Part shown: one piece after another, positions 22,473 to 33,258 of the stretch
Numbering within the stretch: position 1 is the stretch's first letter
How the letters are laid out: each line of letters opens with the position of its first letter
Assembly: GCA_037042185.1 (NCBI GenBank)
Contig: JAXQJY010000028.1
Coordinates: 2,108,001 to 2,172,000, forward strand
DNA: 64,000 nt
Direction: 5' to 3'
Source of the DNA: Sordariomycetes sp. S80-01Y
Taxonomy: Eukaryota > Ascomycota > Sordariomycetes
Notes under the pieces: generated by a model
The model's database searches: none
The model's input: the letters and a program-made list of their open reading frames with translations, nothing else
Told to the model about the DNA's origin: nothing
Made by a program: the position numbers and the translations under genes

Positions 22473-24309
22473 CTACAGCTTCGCCTTCCCGGTCTTCTCC
22501 AGCTCAGCAGCATCCCTCTTGGCCCACTCCCTCATAGTCTTCCGCTGAATCTTGCCGCTCGCCAGCTTGGGCACTTCTTCGACGAAGACGACGCCTCCTA
22601 CCAGGCGCTTGTGCTTCGCCACGCGCGGTGCGATCCAGTCCTGTATGTCCTTGGGCGTGACCTTGGTCTTGGATGCGTCTTGGATGGCGACGTAGGCCCT
22701 CGGCCACTCGTTGCCGTTTCTTGGAAAATGTCAGAAGGACCCTCGGTGAATACGATTTGGATGGTTAGATGACTTACAATTGGATGCCGACCACTGCTGC
22801 GTCAGCCACGTGCTCGTTCTCCAGCAGCGCGGCCTCGAGCTCAGCCGGTGCGACTTGAAGAGCGTTGACCTTGATCAGTTCCTTGGAGAGTCAGCTGGAT
22901 CTGCAAACCTAGTGATGATCGTAGACGAGTAAATGCTCACCTTCTTTCGGTCGACGATCCAGAAGAAACCCTTGTCGTCGCATATCGCAATATCGCCGGT
23001 CTTGAGCCAACCCTGCTCATCGAGGCTGTCCTTCGTCGCCGCCTCGTTCCTCCAGTAGCTCATGCAGACATTCGGGCCCCGGATGTGCATCTCGCCCGGC
23101 TTGCCCATTTCCACCTCCTTCCCGTCGTCGTCGACAAGCTTGCACTCGCAGTTAGGATCCAGCTGTCCCACGGAGCCCGAGTCGTCCTTGATGCCGCCGG
23201 GGACGTGGAGCGCTCCGCACGTCACCTCGGTCATGCCCCATCCCTGGTTGATTTGGATGCCGAAGCGGCGCTGGCACTCGTTCTGCAGCTCCCGGGAAAG
23301 GGGCGCCGCGCCGCAGAGCACGTCCTTGACGCTGCGCAGGTCGTAGCGCGCCGTCTCCGGCCGCTTGGACAGCATGACGAGGATGGGCGGCGCTATCTGC
23401 AAGCTCGTGATCTTGTACTTGCCAATCGCGAACAGGAAGTCCTCGTAGCGGAACTCGGCCATGACGTAGATTGGCACCTTGAGCTTGATGGCCATGAGGA
23501 TGGTGTACAGCTGGCCGTAGGCGTGGTACAATGGCAGGAAGCCGATCCACCGTTCCTGCGGGCGCTGCTCGAAGGCGTAGGGCTTGTGGGCGTAGCGCAT
23601 GAAGATGGTCTGCTCGACGTTTGCGATGAGGTTGAAGTGCGAGACGCAGACGCCTTTCGGCAGGCCGGTTGTCCCGGAGCTGTAGTTGATTGTCGCGACG
23701 GTTTCGGTAGCCTCCCTGGGCTTCATGTCCGGCCAATTCCAGGCGTCTCCTTGTGAGGGGGTTCCAATCATGTCGCGCCAGTCCTTGACCCCCTCGCGTG
23801 CGGCGTTGGGCTCGTCGGAGAACTGGAAGATGCGATCCTTCGACACTCCGGCCTTCGCGGCGGCGGAAAGAATCAGGGACATCATCTTGGGATGCGCCAG
23901 GATCACCTTGGCAGTGGTGTTGGTGATCTGATGCACGAGCTCTGTTCGCAAGGTCAGCCACGTACTCGCCAGCAATCAGGACCCTGGGAGACAAACCATG
24001 CTCGGTGTAGGCCGGATTGGCGCCGCTGAAGATGTAACCGGCGCCCACGATACCCAGATACGCCACGGGGACGAATATCTGGTTCGGCGTACAGATCATG
24101 ACCACGTCTCCGCGGTTGAGGCCCAGCCGGTCAAGACCGTATCCCAGCCTGCGCACCCATTGCAGGAGCTGGCTGGGCGACAGGCTCTTGCTGGTGTCCT
24201 TGCTATCGAACCATAGCGGGTCCTCGGAGACGTGCTGCTGTCCGAAGAGGTAGCTGAGGATGTTGGTCTGCGGTATCTCGAGATTGGGGTAAGGCGAGGA
24301 GAAAGGCAT
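22473..24309 (-). CDS. Acyl-CoA ligase, 4-coumarate-CoA-ligase-like, peroxisomal (ends AKL)
   Basis: AMP-forming acid-CoA ligase of about 554 residues. Exons 24309-23997, 23941-22941, 22881-22778 and 22719-22473. Seen: the P-loop-like AMP motif YSSGTTGLPKGV, GWGMTEVT, the KTGDIA hinge region, and the catalytic Lys context SGKIQRK near the C terminus. It activates a carboxylic acid to its CoA thioester through an acyl-adenylate. The protein ends GKAKL, a good PTS1, placing it in peroxisomes with the neighbouring BVMO and SDR. It is divergent from the SDR with under 500 bp between starts. The first intron is confirmed because it removes a frame-breaking stretch between AYTEH and ELVHQIT. The start at 24309 gives the usual PFSSPYPNLEIP N terminus. 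The exact acid is unknown. Confidence 0.93.
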
Positions 24310-24802
24310 GATGACGATGAGTCTGGCCGTCAATCACTGGGCGACGCTCCCTTCTGTTGATGGCAGACAGTCTTGGACCAAGTCGCACTGCACTATGCAA
24401 GCACCTTCTAGAATTAGTTCACTGAGCAGAAAAGAAAGAAGGTCGTTCAGCACTTGTTGACATGATGTCGAGATTCTTACCCTCCCCACCTATCAGGGAC
24501 ATGGAAGCTCACCGCGATGTCTCCCGTGGCCGGCCAAATAGACCCGAGGTCCCTACGCGGGGTAACTTTTTACTGTCCAGGTTTCCCCCCATAATTACCC
24601 CGGGATTATGGAGGCCGTCTCTGGTCAGTCCCGGCGCCGCAGCCACGGCTAGACTTGAGCTTTTCTCCACTAAATTGGGGGAGGATCTGTTGGAGACAGA
24701 CGAACGGCTTGTCCACGACGTTTGGAAGAGACACTCGCCTCGTCAGGTCTGATCAGAACTGGTCTTTCACTCCTCCCTCGCTTGTCTCGAAGAACCAACA
24801 CG
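24310..24802. promoter_or_regulatory. Bidirectional promoter between acyl-CoA ligase and SDR, with palindrome
   Basis: A 493-bp divergent promoter. At 24589-24611 an inverted repeat has arms CCATAAT and ATTATGG around a CCCCGGG centre. CGGGGTAA at 24558-24565 and its inverse TTACCCCG at 24595-24602 form a second inverted pair. Such GC-core inverted half-sites are what Zn2Cys6 regulators bind, and a gene for one lies at 31000. This is inference from layout only. Confidence 0.45.
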
Positions 24803-25804
24803 ATGTCTGATTTGAAGAACTTCGACTCCATGTTCTCCCTCGCGGGGAAGACGGCCCTCGTCACCGGTGGCTCCCGCGGCCTCGGTCTGCACATGGCCAC
24901 GGCCTTTCTGCGCGCCGGGGCCTCTCTGGTCATCATCACCGCTCGGAAGCGCGAGGGGCCTAACGGCATCGACCAAGCCGTCGACAAGCTGAATGCGCTG
25001 CCGGGGATCAAGGGCAAGGCGGTGGGCATCGCCGCCAACGTCGGCAACTCAGAGGACATCGTCCGTCTCGTGGGTGAGGTGAAGAAGGTGGTCGGCGACA
25101 AGGGACTGGGCATAGTGGTGTGCAACGCGGGAGCGGCCTGGGGGAGCAGGTTTGAGGACGCGCCCCCGAGTAGTTCGGTCAAGATCCTCGATCTGAATGT
25201 TCGCGGGATCTTTGAGCTTGTCCAAAAGTAATTCTCTGCCTTTCCGTTCTTTTTGAGCTCTGACTAACGAATAAAGGTCTCTGCCATTGCTCGAGCAGGC
25301 GGCAACGATGCAGGATCCCTCACGGGTCATCGTCATCAGCTCGACAGCCGGGACCAACGTACCCCATGTGGGCGAGCACGGCACCATCATGTACTCGACC
25401 TCGAAAGCCGCAGCAAACGTAAGTCTCCCTCCATTTGATGCAACACAAACTTGAGCTGACGTCCGCAGCACCTCGCCCGCAACCTCTCTGTCGAGCTCGG
25501 CCCCAAGCACATCACGAGCAACATCATCGCACCCGGCTTCTTCCCCTCAAAGCTCGCCCAGGGCCTCATCAGCAACCTCGGCGGCGAGGAGTCGCTGAGC
25601 AACGACAACCCCATGCGCAGGCTCGGGGAGCCGGAGGATATCGCCGGGGTGGCCGTCTTCTTGTGCTCGAGAGCGGGTGCTTACGTGTAAGTGAACCCTC
25701 TTATCTACTTCGCAGACCATGTTCTAATACTAGGCAGAAATGGAGTGGACATTGCGATTGATGGAGCGGCGAGGCTTTCGGCTGGTCGTCTCTCGCGCTT
25801 GTAG
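24803..25804 (+). CDS. Short-chain dehydrogenase/reductase, probably peroxisomal (ends SRL)
   Basis: Classical SDR of about 283 residues. Exons 24803-25227, 25277-25418, 25469-25686 and 25738-25804, with consistent phases. Motifs: TGGSRGLG for the cofactor, NAG at the usual place, catalytic Ser in VIVISSTAGT, and Tyr-x3-Lys in YSTSK. The segment ITSNIIAPGFFPSKLA resembles RhlG/beta-ketoacyl reductase relatives, so it may interconvert a secondary alcohol and a ketone. The last exon codes GRLSRL; SRL is a permitted PTS1 tripeptide, matching the SKL of BVMO 2 and AKL of the ligase. It is convergent with the ALDH, 142 bp between stops. The start at 24803 is preferred over the in-frame 24722 because family homology begins there. 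Confidence 0.9.
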
Positions 25805-25946
25805 GGTACTGCCGCCTCTGTTTCGTAGGGTTAATCACGTTCAAATACATCATTACAAAGCCACCATGGCAGCTTCAGAGTCTCATGAAAATTACTATTC
25901 AGTAAAGGCGGAAGGTACAATTTTTAATTGACAGTCGCTAGCTATA

Positions 25947-27517
25947 CTATTGCTTGGCCATGTTGATAAACACCGTCTTCTTGTCCGTGTACATGCGCAG
26001 CGCGTCGACGGCGTTCTCCCTTCCGATGCCCGACGTCTTGGTGCCGCCAAACGGTGCCGTCAGGAAGGCCATGCTGATGGCGTTGATGCCGACCATGCCA
26101 GCGTCGACATCCGAGGCGAAGCGGAGGGCCTTGTTGATGTCCTGCGTGAAGACGCCGGCCATCAGGCCGTAGTACGTGTCGTTGGCCTTCTCGATGATCT
26201 CCTCCTCGGTCTTGAACTTGTTGAGGACGGAGACCGGTCCGAAGATCTCGTCCTTGGTGATCTCGGCGTCGTCGGCGGTGCCCTCGAAAACCGTTGGCTG
26301 GACGAAGAACCCCTGCTCGTGTTAGCTGTTTCCCCCATACTCCGGTGCATCATGACTTACGTCCTCGCCGATGCGGCCTCCTCCCGTCAGCAGCTTGCCC
26401 TGCGACTTTCCGCGCTCGAGGAAGCCCAGCACCCGATCGTACTGAGCCTTGTCCACCAGCGGCCCCATCAGGGTGTCCTTGGCGTCGGGGTCGCCGGCCG
26501 CCTTGCCCTTGGCCTCCATGGCGGCCTTGTAGCCGGCGACGAACTTGTCGTAGATGCCCTCCTGGACGTAGACCCTGCTGGCGGCGAAGCACACCTGGCC
26601 CGTGTTGGCGGTGATGGCGTTTGCGCACCAGGCGATGGCGTTCTCCAGGTCGGCGTCGTCGAAGACCACGGCGGGCGACTTGCCGCCGAGCTCGAGGGTC
26701 ACGCGCTTGAGGTTGGACTTGGCGGCCATCTCCTGGATCTTGCGGCCCGTCGTGGTCGAGCCCGTGAAGCTGACCTTCTGGACCTTCATGTGGCTCGCGA
26801 AGAGCGCGCCGGTGCTGCCGTCGCCGGTGACGATCTGGAAGACGCCCGGCGGGAAGCCGGCCTCCTTGATCAGGGTGCCCAGGGCGAGCGCGCTGAACGG
26901 GGTCTTCTCCGAGGGCTTGAGGATGAAGGTGTTTCCGGTGGCCAGAGCAGGACCGGCCTTCATGCCGACGTTGCCCAGGGGCCCGTTCCAGGGGATGACG
27001 CCGGCGCAGACGCCCAAGGGCTCGTTCCTCACGATCTTCAGGAAGCCGTCCTCCTGGGGGTACGTCTCGCCGGCGAACTTGTCCGTCCAGCCCGCAAAGT
27101 ACCTGAAGCCCTCGGCGGCCAGGGCGATCTCGAAGGCACCGAAGGACGCCCAGGGGGCGCCGAGCGAGTATCTCGTCAGCTCGGCCAGCTTCTCGGCGTT
27201 GGCGTCGATGAGATCCGCCATCTTCAGCAGGCAGTTCCTGCGCTCGGCGGCCGAGGTCTTGCGCCACGTCTTGAAGGCCTTGGCCGCGGCGTCGACGGCG
27301 GCGTCAACATCCTGCTCCCCGCCGAGGGCAACGTCGCTGGCAATCACGGAGTTGTCCTTGGGGTTGTGGACTTCGAGCTTCTTGCTGTTCTTGGAGTCGA
27401 CGTACTAGAGCGCGTGTAAGTAAGTGGTAAGCGTGAAAGGAGCACTCCGAGGCAACGTACCTCATTGTTGATGAACAGCTGCTTAGGCAGGTTCGACCTG
27501 CTCCAGTTGAAAGACAT
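25947..27517 (-). CDS. NAD(P)-dependent aldehyde dehydrogenase
   Basis: ALDH-superfamily enzyme of about 488 residues oxidising an aldehyde to its acid. Exons 27517-27461, 27404-26361 and 26312-25947; the first exon codes only 19 residues (MSFNWSRSNLPKQLFINNE) and joins YVDSKNSKKLEV, the normal ALDH N terminus. Catalytic Cys is in NTGQVCFA, the general base Glu in VTLELGGKSP, with IPWNGPLGN and the GSTTTGR cofactor loop also present. No peroxisomal signal is visible (ends NMAKQ), so it may work in the cytosol on a product leaving, or entering, the peroxisomal steps encoded next to it. The gene is very GC-rich, which creates a 489-codon open frame on the other strand that I treat as an artefact. 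Confidence 0.94.
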
Positions 27518-28318
27518 GATGGCTTGTATGCTGCGCAAAGGTAAATGGCCTGCAATGTCGTGCGAGGAATATGGCTTCAGTTTCACAGCTCGCTCACACA
27601 ACACGACACCGCGCGGCAGGGTATATCAGGGACTCAAGCTCAGCTTCCAGCACGCGCTCGCCTCCCCCTCCCCCGCACTTTAGCTCCGAACGTCCGTGGA
27701 CCCCGGAAACACTCAGACTGAGCCGTTGCGTAATGAATGTCACAGGAGGCGCAGGAGGGGTATCGATTTCCTCGATCACCCGTCGGCTGAGCGAGTCAGA
27801 CGCTAAGCTGGGGTAGCTGCGGCATGACTCGATGGGCCGGAAATCCACATCCCCGCCCATTGACTCGTTCTGCTCCAGCTTCCAGGACCAATGAATCAGC
27901 ACCATCTCAGCGTCAGTCCGTTGGGGATTCGCAGCAGACACTCTTGTGAGTGCGCCTTCATGCTGTGATACCCATAAGGTCTCGTTTGTGCAACCCACCA
28001 CGAAAGTCCGAAACCCCGGCTTACGTATCTATGTATGGCTTCTGGGCCTGGGACCAACGGCTCAGCTGCCCCGTCACCGAATTGCAGGTGGCTTAGAATA
28101 ATTGAAGCAAGAAACATTTTGCGATTCTCTGGCCAGCCATAAGAGCTGGTTGTGGCACAGTGCTGGTGTATCTGATCTGGAGCTCAGGCGACGCACGCTG
28201 TTCCCTGGGTGGAAACATTGAGAGAACTCGACTTGATATATACAGGATGCAAGGCTCACAACAATGCCAGCAACGTTCAGTAGAAAATCAAGAGCTTAAT
28301 CCGTAGCAATGTACATAT
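27518..28318. promoter_or_regulatory. Upstream region of the aldehyde dehydrogenase
   Basis: About 0.8 kb between the ALDH start and the ACAD stop; no gene recognised. A GGGGTA element lies at 27757-27762, similar to sites upstream of BVMO 2 and the ligase/SDR pair. Confidence 0.35.
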
Positions 28319-29782
28319 CTACAAGGAATCCTCAGGCATCATGAGGATCTTCTCGCCGTACTTCTCCGCGTACTCCAGCGCCTTCTTGTTATACCGCTGA
28401 TGCCGCTCCGTCACCTCCTTGGCCTTCTTCAGCTCGTCCCGCCCTACCTGATGCCTGTGAGCGCTGTCCGGCCCATCTGCAAGGCGCGCCCAGCGAGCAT
28501 AAGCCCACAGCGTCTGCCATCATAGTCAGCAATCGCTCTGCATGTCGCGCGTTGACAAAACCTACCGGAAGCGGCGTGTGCTGCGTGACGCCCTGCCCGC
28601 CAAAGACCTGCATGCACTCGTTGACAATCTTCTCAATCTTGGTGGGCACGAGGATCTTGCACTGCGCGATGGCCCGGCGCGCGGCCTTGGGCCCGTAGAT
28701 GTCGATGGTCTCGGCGGCGTTGTGCACGACGAAGCGCATGGCGTCGAGCTCGAGCCGCATCTGGGCGACGCGCTCGACGTTGGAGTCGAAGTCGCCGATG
28801 AACTTGCCGCGGGGCTTGAAGCGCGGGTCGCGGCACCGCATGACGGCCAGCTCGAGGGCGCGCTCGCCCTGGCCGAGGAGGCGCATGGTGTGGTGGATGC
28901 GGCCGCCGCCGAGACGGCCCTGGGCGATCTCGAAGGCCCTGCCCTCGCCGAGGATCAGGTTCTCCTTGGGGATCACGACGTTGTCGTAGACGTACTCGCC
29001 GTGACCCTCGGGGGCCCAGGAGTAGCCCAGCACCGTCAGGTTCCGCACCTGGGTCAGGCCAGGGGAGTCGGCCGGGACGATGAGCATGGAATGGCGCCTC
29101 CACTGGTCTGGGTTCTCGGGGTCCGAGCAGCCCATCAGGATGTAGAACTTGATGTCCTTGTTCCACAGGCAGTTGGAGTAGAGCTTGCGGCCGTTGATGA
29201 CATAGTTGTCGCCCTTCTTGGTGATGCGGATGCCGACGTTGGTGGCGTCCGACGTGGCGACGCCGGGTTCCGTCATGGAGTAGGCGCTGAGCGCTTCGCC
29301 GCGTAACAAGGGCTTCAGATACTTTTCCTTCTGCTCGGGGTTGCAGTACTTTGCCAGCAGCTCCATGTTTCCTAGGCATGTCAGCATCGTGTAGGCTCGA
29401 CCGTCCAGCTCTGCAGCTCACCTGTATCCGGCGCATGGCAGTTCATGGTCATGGCAGCCCAGTAGCAGCGTCCCATGAGCTCTGCAGCGCAGCCATACTC
29501 GAGGTTGGTCAGGCCAGGGCTGTCCTCAAAGGTGTTGGGCAGGAAGAGGTTCCAGATGCCCTTGGCCTTGGCCTTTTCGCGGAGCTCCCTCAGCACGGGC
29601 GGAATGCCCCATTGCTTTGCCTGCAGCTGGGCGTCGAAGACGGGCTCGCGGGGGATGCATTCGTTCTCGACCCAGTCGTAGACCTGCTGGATCTTCTCGA
29701 TGGCGATGGGCCGCAGCTTCGACTTGGTGCCGGGGGGGATGTGATTGAAGGCCGGGCCGTCGAGGACAGCGGAGGGAGCCAT
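28319..29782 (-). CDS. Acyl-CoA dehydrogenase (ACAD10/11-like)
   Basis: FAD-dependent acyl-CoA dehydrogenase of about 453 residues, the first oxidative step of beta-oxidation-type degradation. Exons 29782-29422, 29371-28566 and 28513-28319. Seen: the substrate/FAD segment AYSMTEPGVATSDATN, a LGGGRIHHTMR helix, and the C-terminal signature QVFGGQGVTQHTPL, ending just at the second intron. The tail KILMMPEDSL has no PTS1. With the acyl-CoA ligase nearby it would act on the thioester that enzyme makes. The start at 29782 is chosen over the upstream in-frame 29839 because the MAPSAVLDGPAFNHIPPG opening is family-like. It is divergent from the Zn2Cys6 regulator. Confidence 0.92.
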
Positions 29783-30999
29783 GTTGGTATGTTGTCCACG
29801 GGGCTGGATGGGTTGAGTAAACTGGAACAGCCGATCCACGTGTCAAGTGAAGCAAAAGTGAAGCATCAATGAGAAAATGAAGGCCTGGGGAAGGGTCCCT
29901 CGTCTACTCCGCATATCGAGGACCCTAGACCGAGAGGCCCGCGGCAATTGTGGGGTCTCGGCTTGGGGTGCAGAATGCGGAGAGGCCCCGGCGTGGGCTG
30001 GAGGCGGGCGACATAGCACGACTAACACTAGGAGGAGTTACTAGTAGTACCGTAGTAGAGCTAGTCTCGGGGGGGTGCTGGTGGTAGCGATTGGGGGAGT
30101 TGACCCTGTCAGCCGAGCAGGCCCAGGGTAGAAAGGGAGGATATCAAGAATGTCGCTAGAAGTCAGTCTCTGCTCTACGGGTCACAGCCGAGGACCACGG
30201 CTCCAGCGCATCTGCTCATAGCTGCACTATTGGGCCACCGGTGATGACAGCTCAATCCATCGTGAGTGATTTGGCAGCACTTTGGAATCTGTGTTCACAT
30301 TGTGGTGCCAGAGACTGCCACGATGATTGCCTTGACTGCGATTTGTGTGAGCTGCTCGAGCCGAGTTGCCCTACCGAGCTGAGCCGTCTGCCATGGGCCC
30401 CCCTGGGGATCATCCACGCCAGCGTACGGCACAGCTTCCCAAACCACCATTTAGCCTCAAGCTGCGCGTAGGTGGCATTTGCGAGCACAAAATCGAGGCA
30501 GACATAGTTTTGAACTGTTGAGAGCTTCGTCAGATACTTGTCAGTTGACGATGTGTCATCCTTCTCCAATCATGACGACTTCATCTGGGGGCTGAGGAGC
30601 ATACCTCCCTACCTTGCCCACCTTAACAACCCCCACCAGGAAAGCATAGCATACACCTAAAGCCCTCCAATTCCCACATTCCGCCCGTCCCAAGCAAGCC
30701 AAAACGGTGATGGATAAATAGACGTTCAGCCGCGGCCTCACCGCATCATCTGCAGCCCGCGGCGAATCCGCTCCGCAACGGGTTTAGCCCCTGCGCGCTG
30801 CCCCAGCCGGGCCCCTCAGCGTCCTCCCCCATCGCGACCTCACGACCAGTCGAGGCGTGACGAACCGAAGCCGAGCACGACCAGCAGAGCCTCAGCCTCA
30901 CCGGGGCCTCCCTTCCGTCCCGCCTCCCGCCTCCCGTCTCCGTATCAGCCTCCTCTCTCTCTCCGTCTGTCTGTCCGTCTCCGCTGCCGTGCCGTGGCC
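29783..30999. promoter_or_regulatory. Divergent region between acyl-CoA dehydrogenase and Zn2Cys6 regulator
   Basis: About 1.2 kb, with pyrimidine-rich leader sequence immediately before the regulator start (30880-30990). No coding gene recognised. Co-control of the two divergent genes is possible. Confidence 0.4.
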
Positions 31000-32961
31000 A
31001 TGCCCGGCCCCGGCGTCAAGGGCCGGCCCCAGGCTTGCCTCACCTGTCGCAGACGCAAGAAGGGCGTGAGTGTCCCCTCCTCCTCCTCCTTCTTTTAGCT
31101 TCCTCCCGTCCCGTATCACAGTCCCATCTGCCAAGAGACGCTGCTGACTGCTCCTCTCCTCTGACAGTGCGACCTGCGGAGGCCCAGCTGTAGCCAGTGT
31201 CGCAAGGCATGCATCCCCTGCGCCGGCTACACGCATGATCTCCCCAAGCAACCGGTAGCTGACTCCTCGACCCCTGAGCCTGCTGCTGCCCCTGCGGCTG
31301 CTTCTACGACGACGACGACGTGGACGGACAGTAGCCATCCTGACACGACGCATGGCAGCCCTGCCCAGGTCTCGACAACGTGGTCAGCCGAGCTTCCCCT
31401 GCCGCTAGCTCGCGATGACTTCACGCCGGGGACCACGGCTCCGGGAGTCTACTATCCAGCACCAGTATCTTCTGTTGGGCACTATGCCTCGTCTTCGACT
31501 ACCCCCCTGCCTAGCACACTGCCCTTGTATCCGTCGACGTCACTCCCGCGGGAACCTCAGCCGCCCTACAGTGATGAGCTGCCTTGGGACACATATCAGA
31601 CCCAACCCTCGGCAACATCGACCCTCCCTAGCACGTCCAGGCCATCCTGGCGAGCATCCAACGACACATCCAGCACCGCTTTGATCCGACACCAGCAGAA
31701 GCTCCGCAGCCGCCTCATCCAGCACCACCACCACCACCACAGCGTCGACCCTCTGCACTCAGGCCCCCTGGCCGTCGCCGCCACGGCTGATAACCTCATC
31801 TCCCACTTCTGGTCCGCCTACCTGCCCAACTCCCAGCCCTTCCCCAGCAGCGCCTTTCACATCACCTTCGGCTCCTCGCTGCCCGCCGTCCAGGCGCATC
31901 TGCAGTCCAACTCGGGCCTCCGTCACGCCCTCCTGGCCCTGGGCCTCACCGCCGTCGGCCAGGCGCACGCCTCCAAACCCATGCTGGAGCAGGGCTTCCG
32001 CACGTATTCGGACGCTCTGCAGCAGGTCGCCCGCGGTCTGCGGCACGCCAGGGCTTACAGTGAGGAGCAGCTCGTCGCCACCAGGCTCTTCGGGCTGTAC
32101 GAGGCGCTCTTCGGCACGGAGCTGCAGAGCCACGCCGAGAGCGCGCGGAGCTGGATGCTGCACTCCAGCGGCGAGGCCGCCATCCTCACCGCGAACCCGC
32201 CCGAGGCGTACATCCGGGGCTCGGCGCACAGCCTGTTCGTCGCCGGGCGGCATCACATGGCCCTGTCCGCCCTCATGCACCGCAAGAAGACGTTCCTGTC
32301 CGAGCCCGTCTGGAAGACGGTGCCGTGGCTGGAGAACCCCAAGAGCTCGAGGGACTGGCTGCTGGACATCATGGTGGACATCCCCAGCGTGATAGAGGGC
32401 ATCGAGCTCATGAAGACGTGGCAGGACCCGCACAAGCGAGAATCCTACCGGAGGGTCCTCTGCCGCGCGACCGAGGACATCATGGACCGCCTGCTGAAGT
32501 GGCACAAGATTCACGCCGTGCCCATCACGCCCGCAACGCTCGCAGAGCCGCTGCCGCCCAGGCTCGAGCCCGGCATGCTCGCAAACAGCCACGTCATGAC
32601 GCTCTACCACAGCACGAGCATCCGCATGCACAACATGCACCGCTCCCTCGCAGCCGCGGGCTCCAAACCGTCCGACAGGCTCGACACCGCCGAGTGCTGC
32701 CGGCAGCTCGTCCGCGGCGTGAGGATATTCGCGCACCCGGACGCCGGGCTGTTCAGGCTGCACATCGCGCCCTACCCGATGAGCACGGCGATGCAGTACG
32801 TGAACGGCGCGGCGCCGGGCGATATGGCGGAGGAGAGGCTGGCGCTGTGGGACGTTCTGAACAGCAGGGAGTGCTTTCCCGTGCTGCAGTTTATCCTGAG
32901 CATGGAGCCGCTGCAGGTCCGTAGCTTGAAGCCCCCGGATGCAGGGCAGGCGAGGGAATAG
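31000..32961 (+). CDS. Zn2Cys6 binuclear-cluster transcription factor, likely cluster regulator
   Basis: Fungal transcription factor of about 619 residues. Exons 31000-31065 and 31168-32961; the intron falls inside the zinc cluster, and splicing gives CLTCRRRKKGC followed by DLRRPSCSQCRKACIPC, a regular C-x2-C-x6-C-x6-C-x2-C-x6-C. After a Ser/Thr/Pro-rich linker and a run of six His encoded by CAC repeats comes a Fungal_trans_2-type domain (LISHFWSAYLPNSQPF, LRHALLALGLTAVGQ). The gene flanks the BVMO-ligase-SDR-ALDH-ACAD set and is the only regulator there, so it is the natural candidate for its control. The GC-core inverted repeats in the ligase/SDR promoter fit its class. Inducer unknown. 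Confidence 0.9.
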
Positions 32962-33258
32962 GCGGTTCGACGAGGGACGGTTTGCATATGATACCCACGA
33001 ACGATGAGAGATGATTAGATGTGTGAAGATCAGCAATGAATTGAAGGCTACGCCTAGTAAATTTGTGTCGGAAGGTGTTGTGACTTAGTGGCCCGAGGCA
33101 ACGCTACGTTCTTATCATCTCATCCAGCGCGCACCCAAGCTTTACTAGCCGTAAATTGCTTGAGACGCGGTCATGTCACGGCACGCCATCTGGGCAGCTT
33201 GTCGCCACTTCCTTCCAACCTGGAAAGCCAACGCTCTGTTGATTCTAGACTAGTCTAA

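Noticed and set aside
24722-24802. Upstream in-frame start of the SDR
   Set aside because: The extra 27 residues are basic and unlike the family; homology begins at 24803.
25950-27419. 489-codon open frame on the plus strand opposite the aldehyde dehydrogenase
   Set aside because: GC-rich shadow; ALDH catalytic motifs, introns and start are all on the minus strand.
28542-29306. 254-codon plus-strand frame opposite the acyl-CoA dehydrogenase
   Set aside because: GC-rich shadow of a clear enzyme gene.
31759-33036. 425-codon minus-strand frame opposite the Zn2Cys6 regulator
   Set aside because: Shadow of the regulator; no recognisable domain and rich in Arg/Gly/His as such artefacts are.
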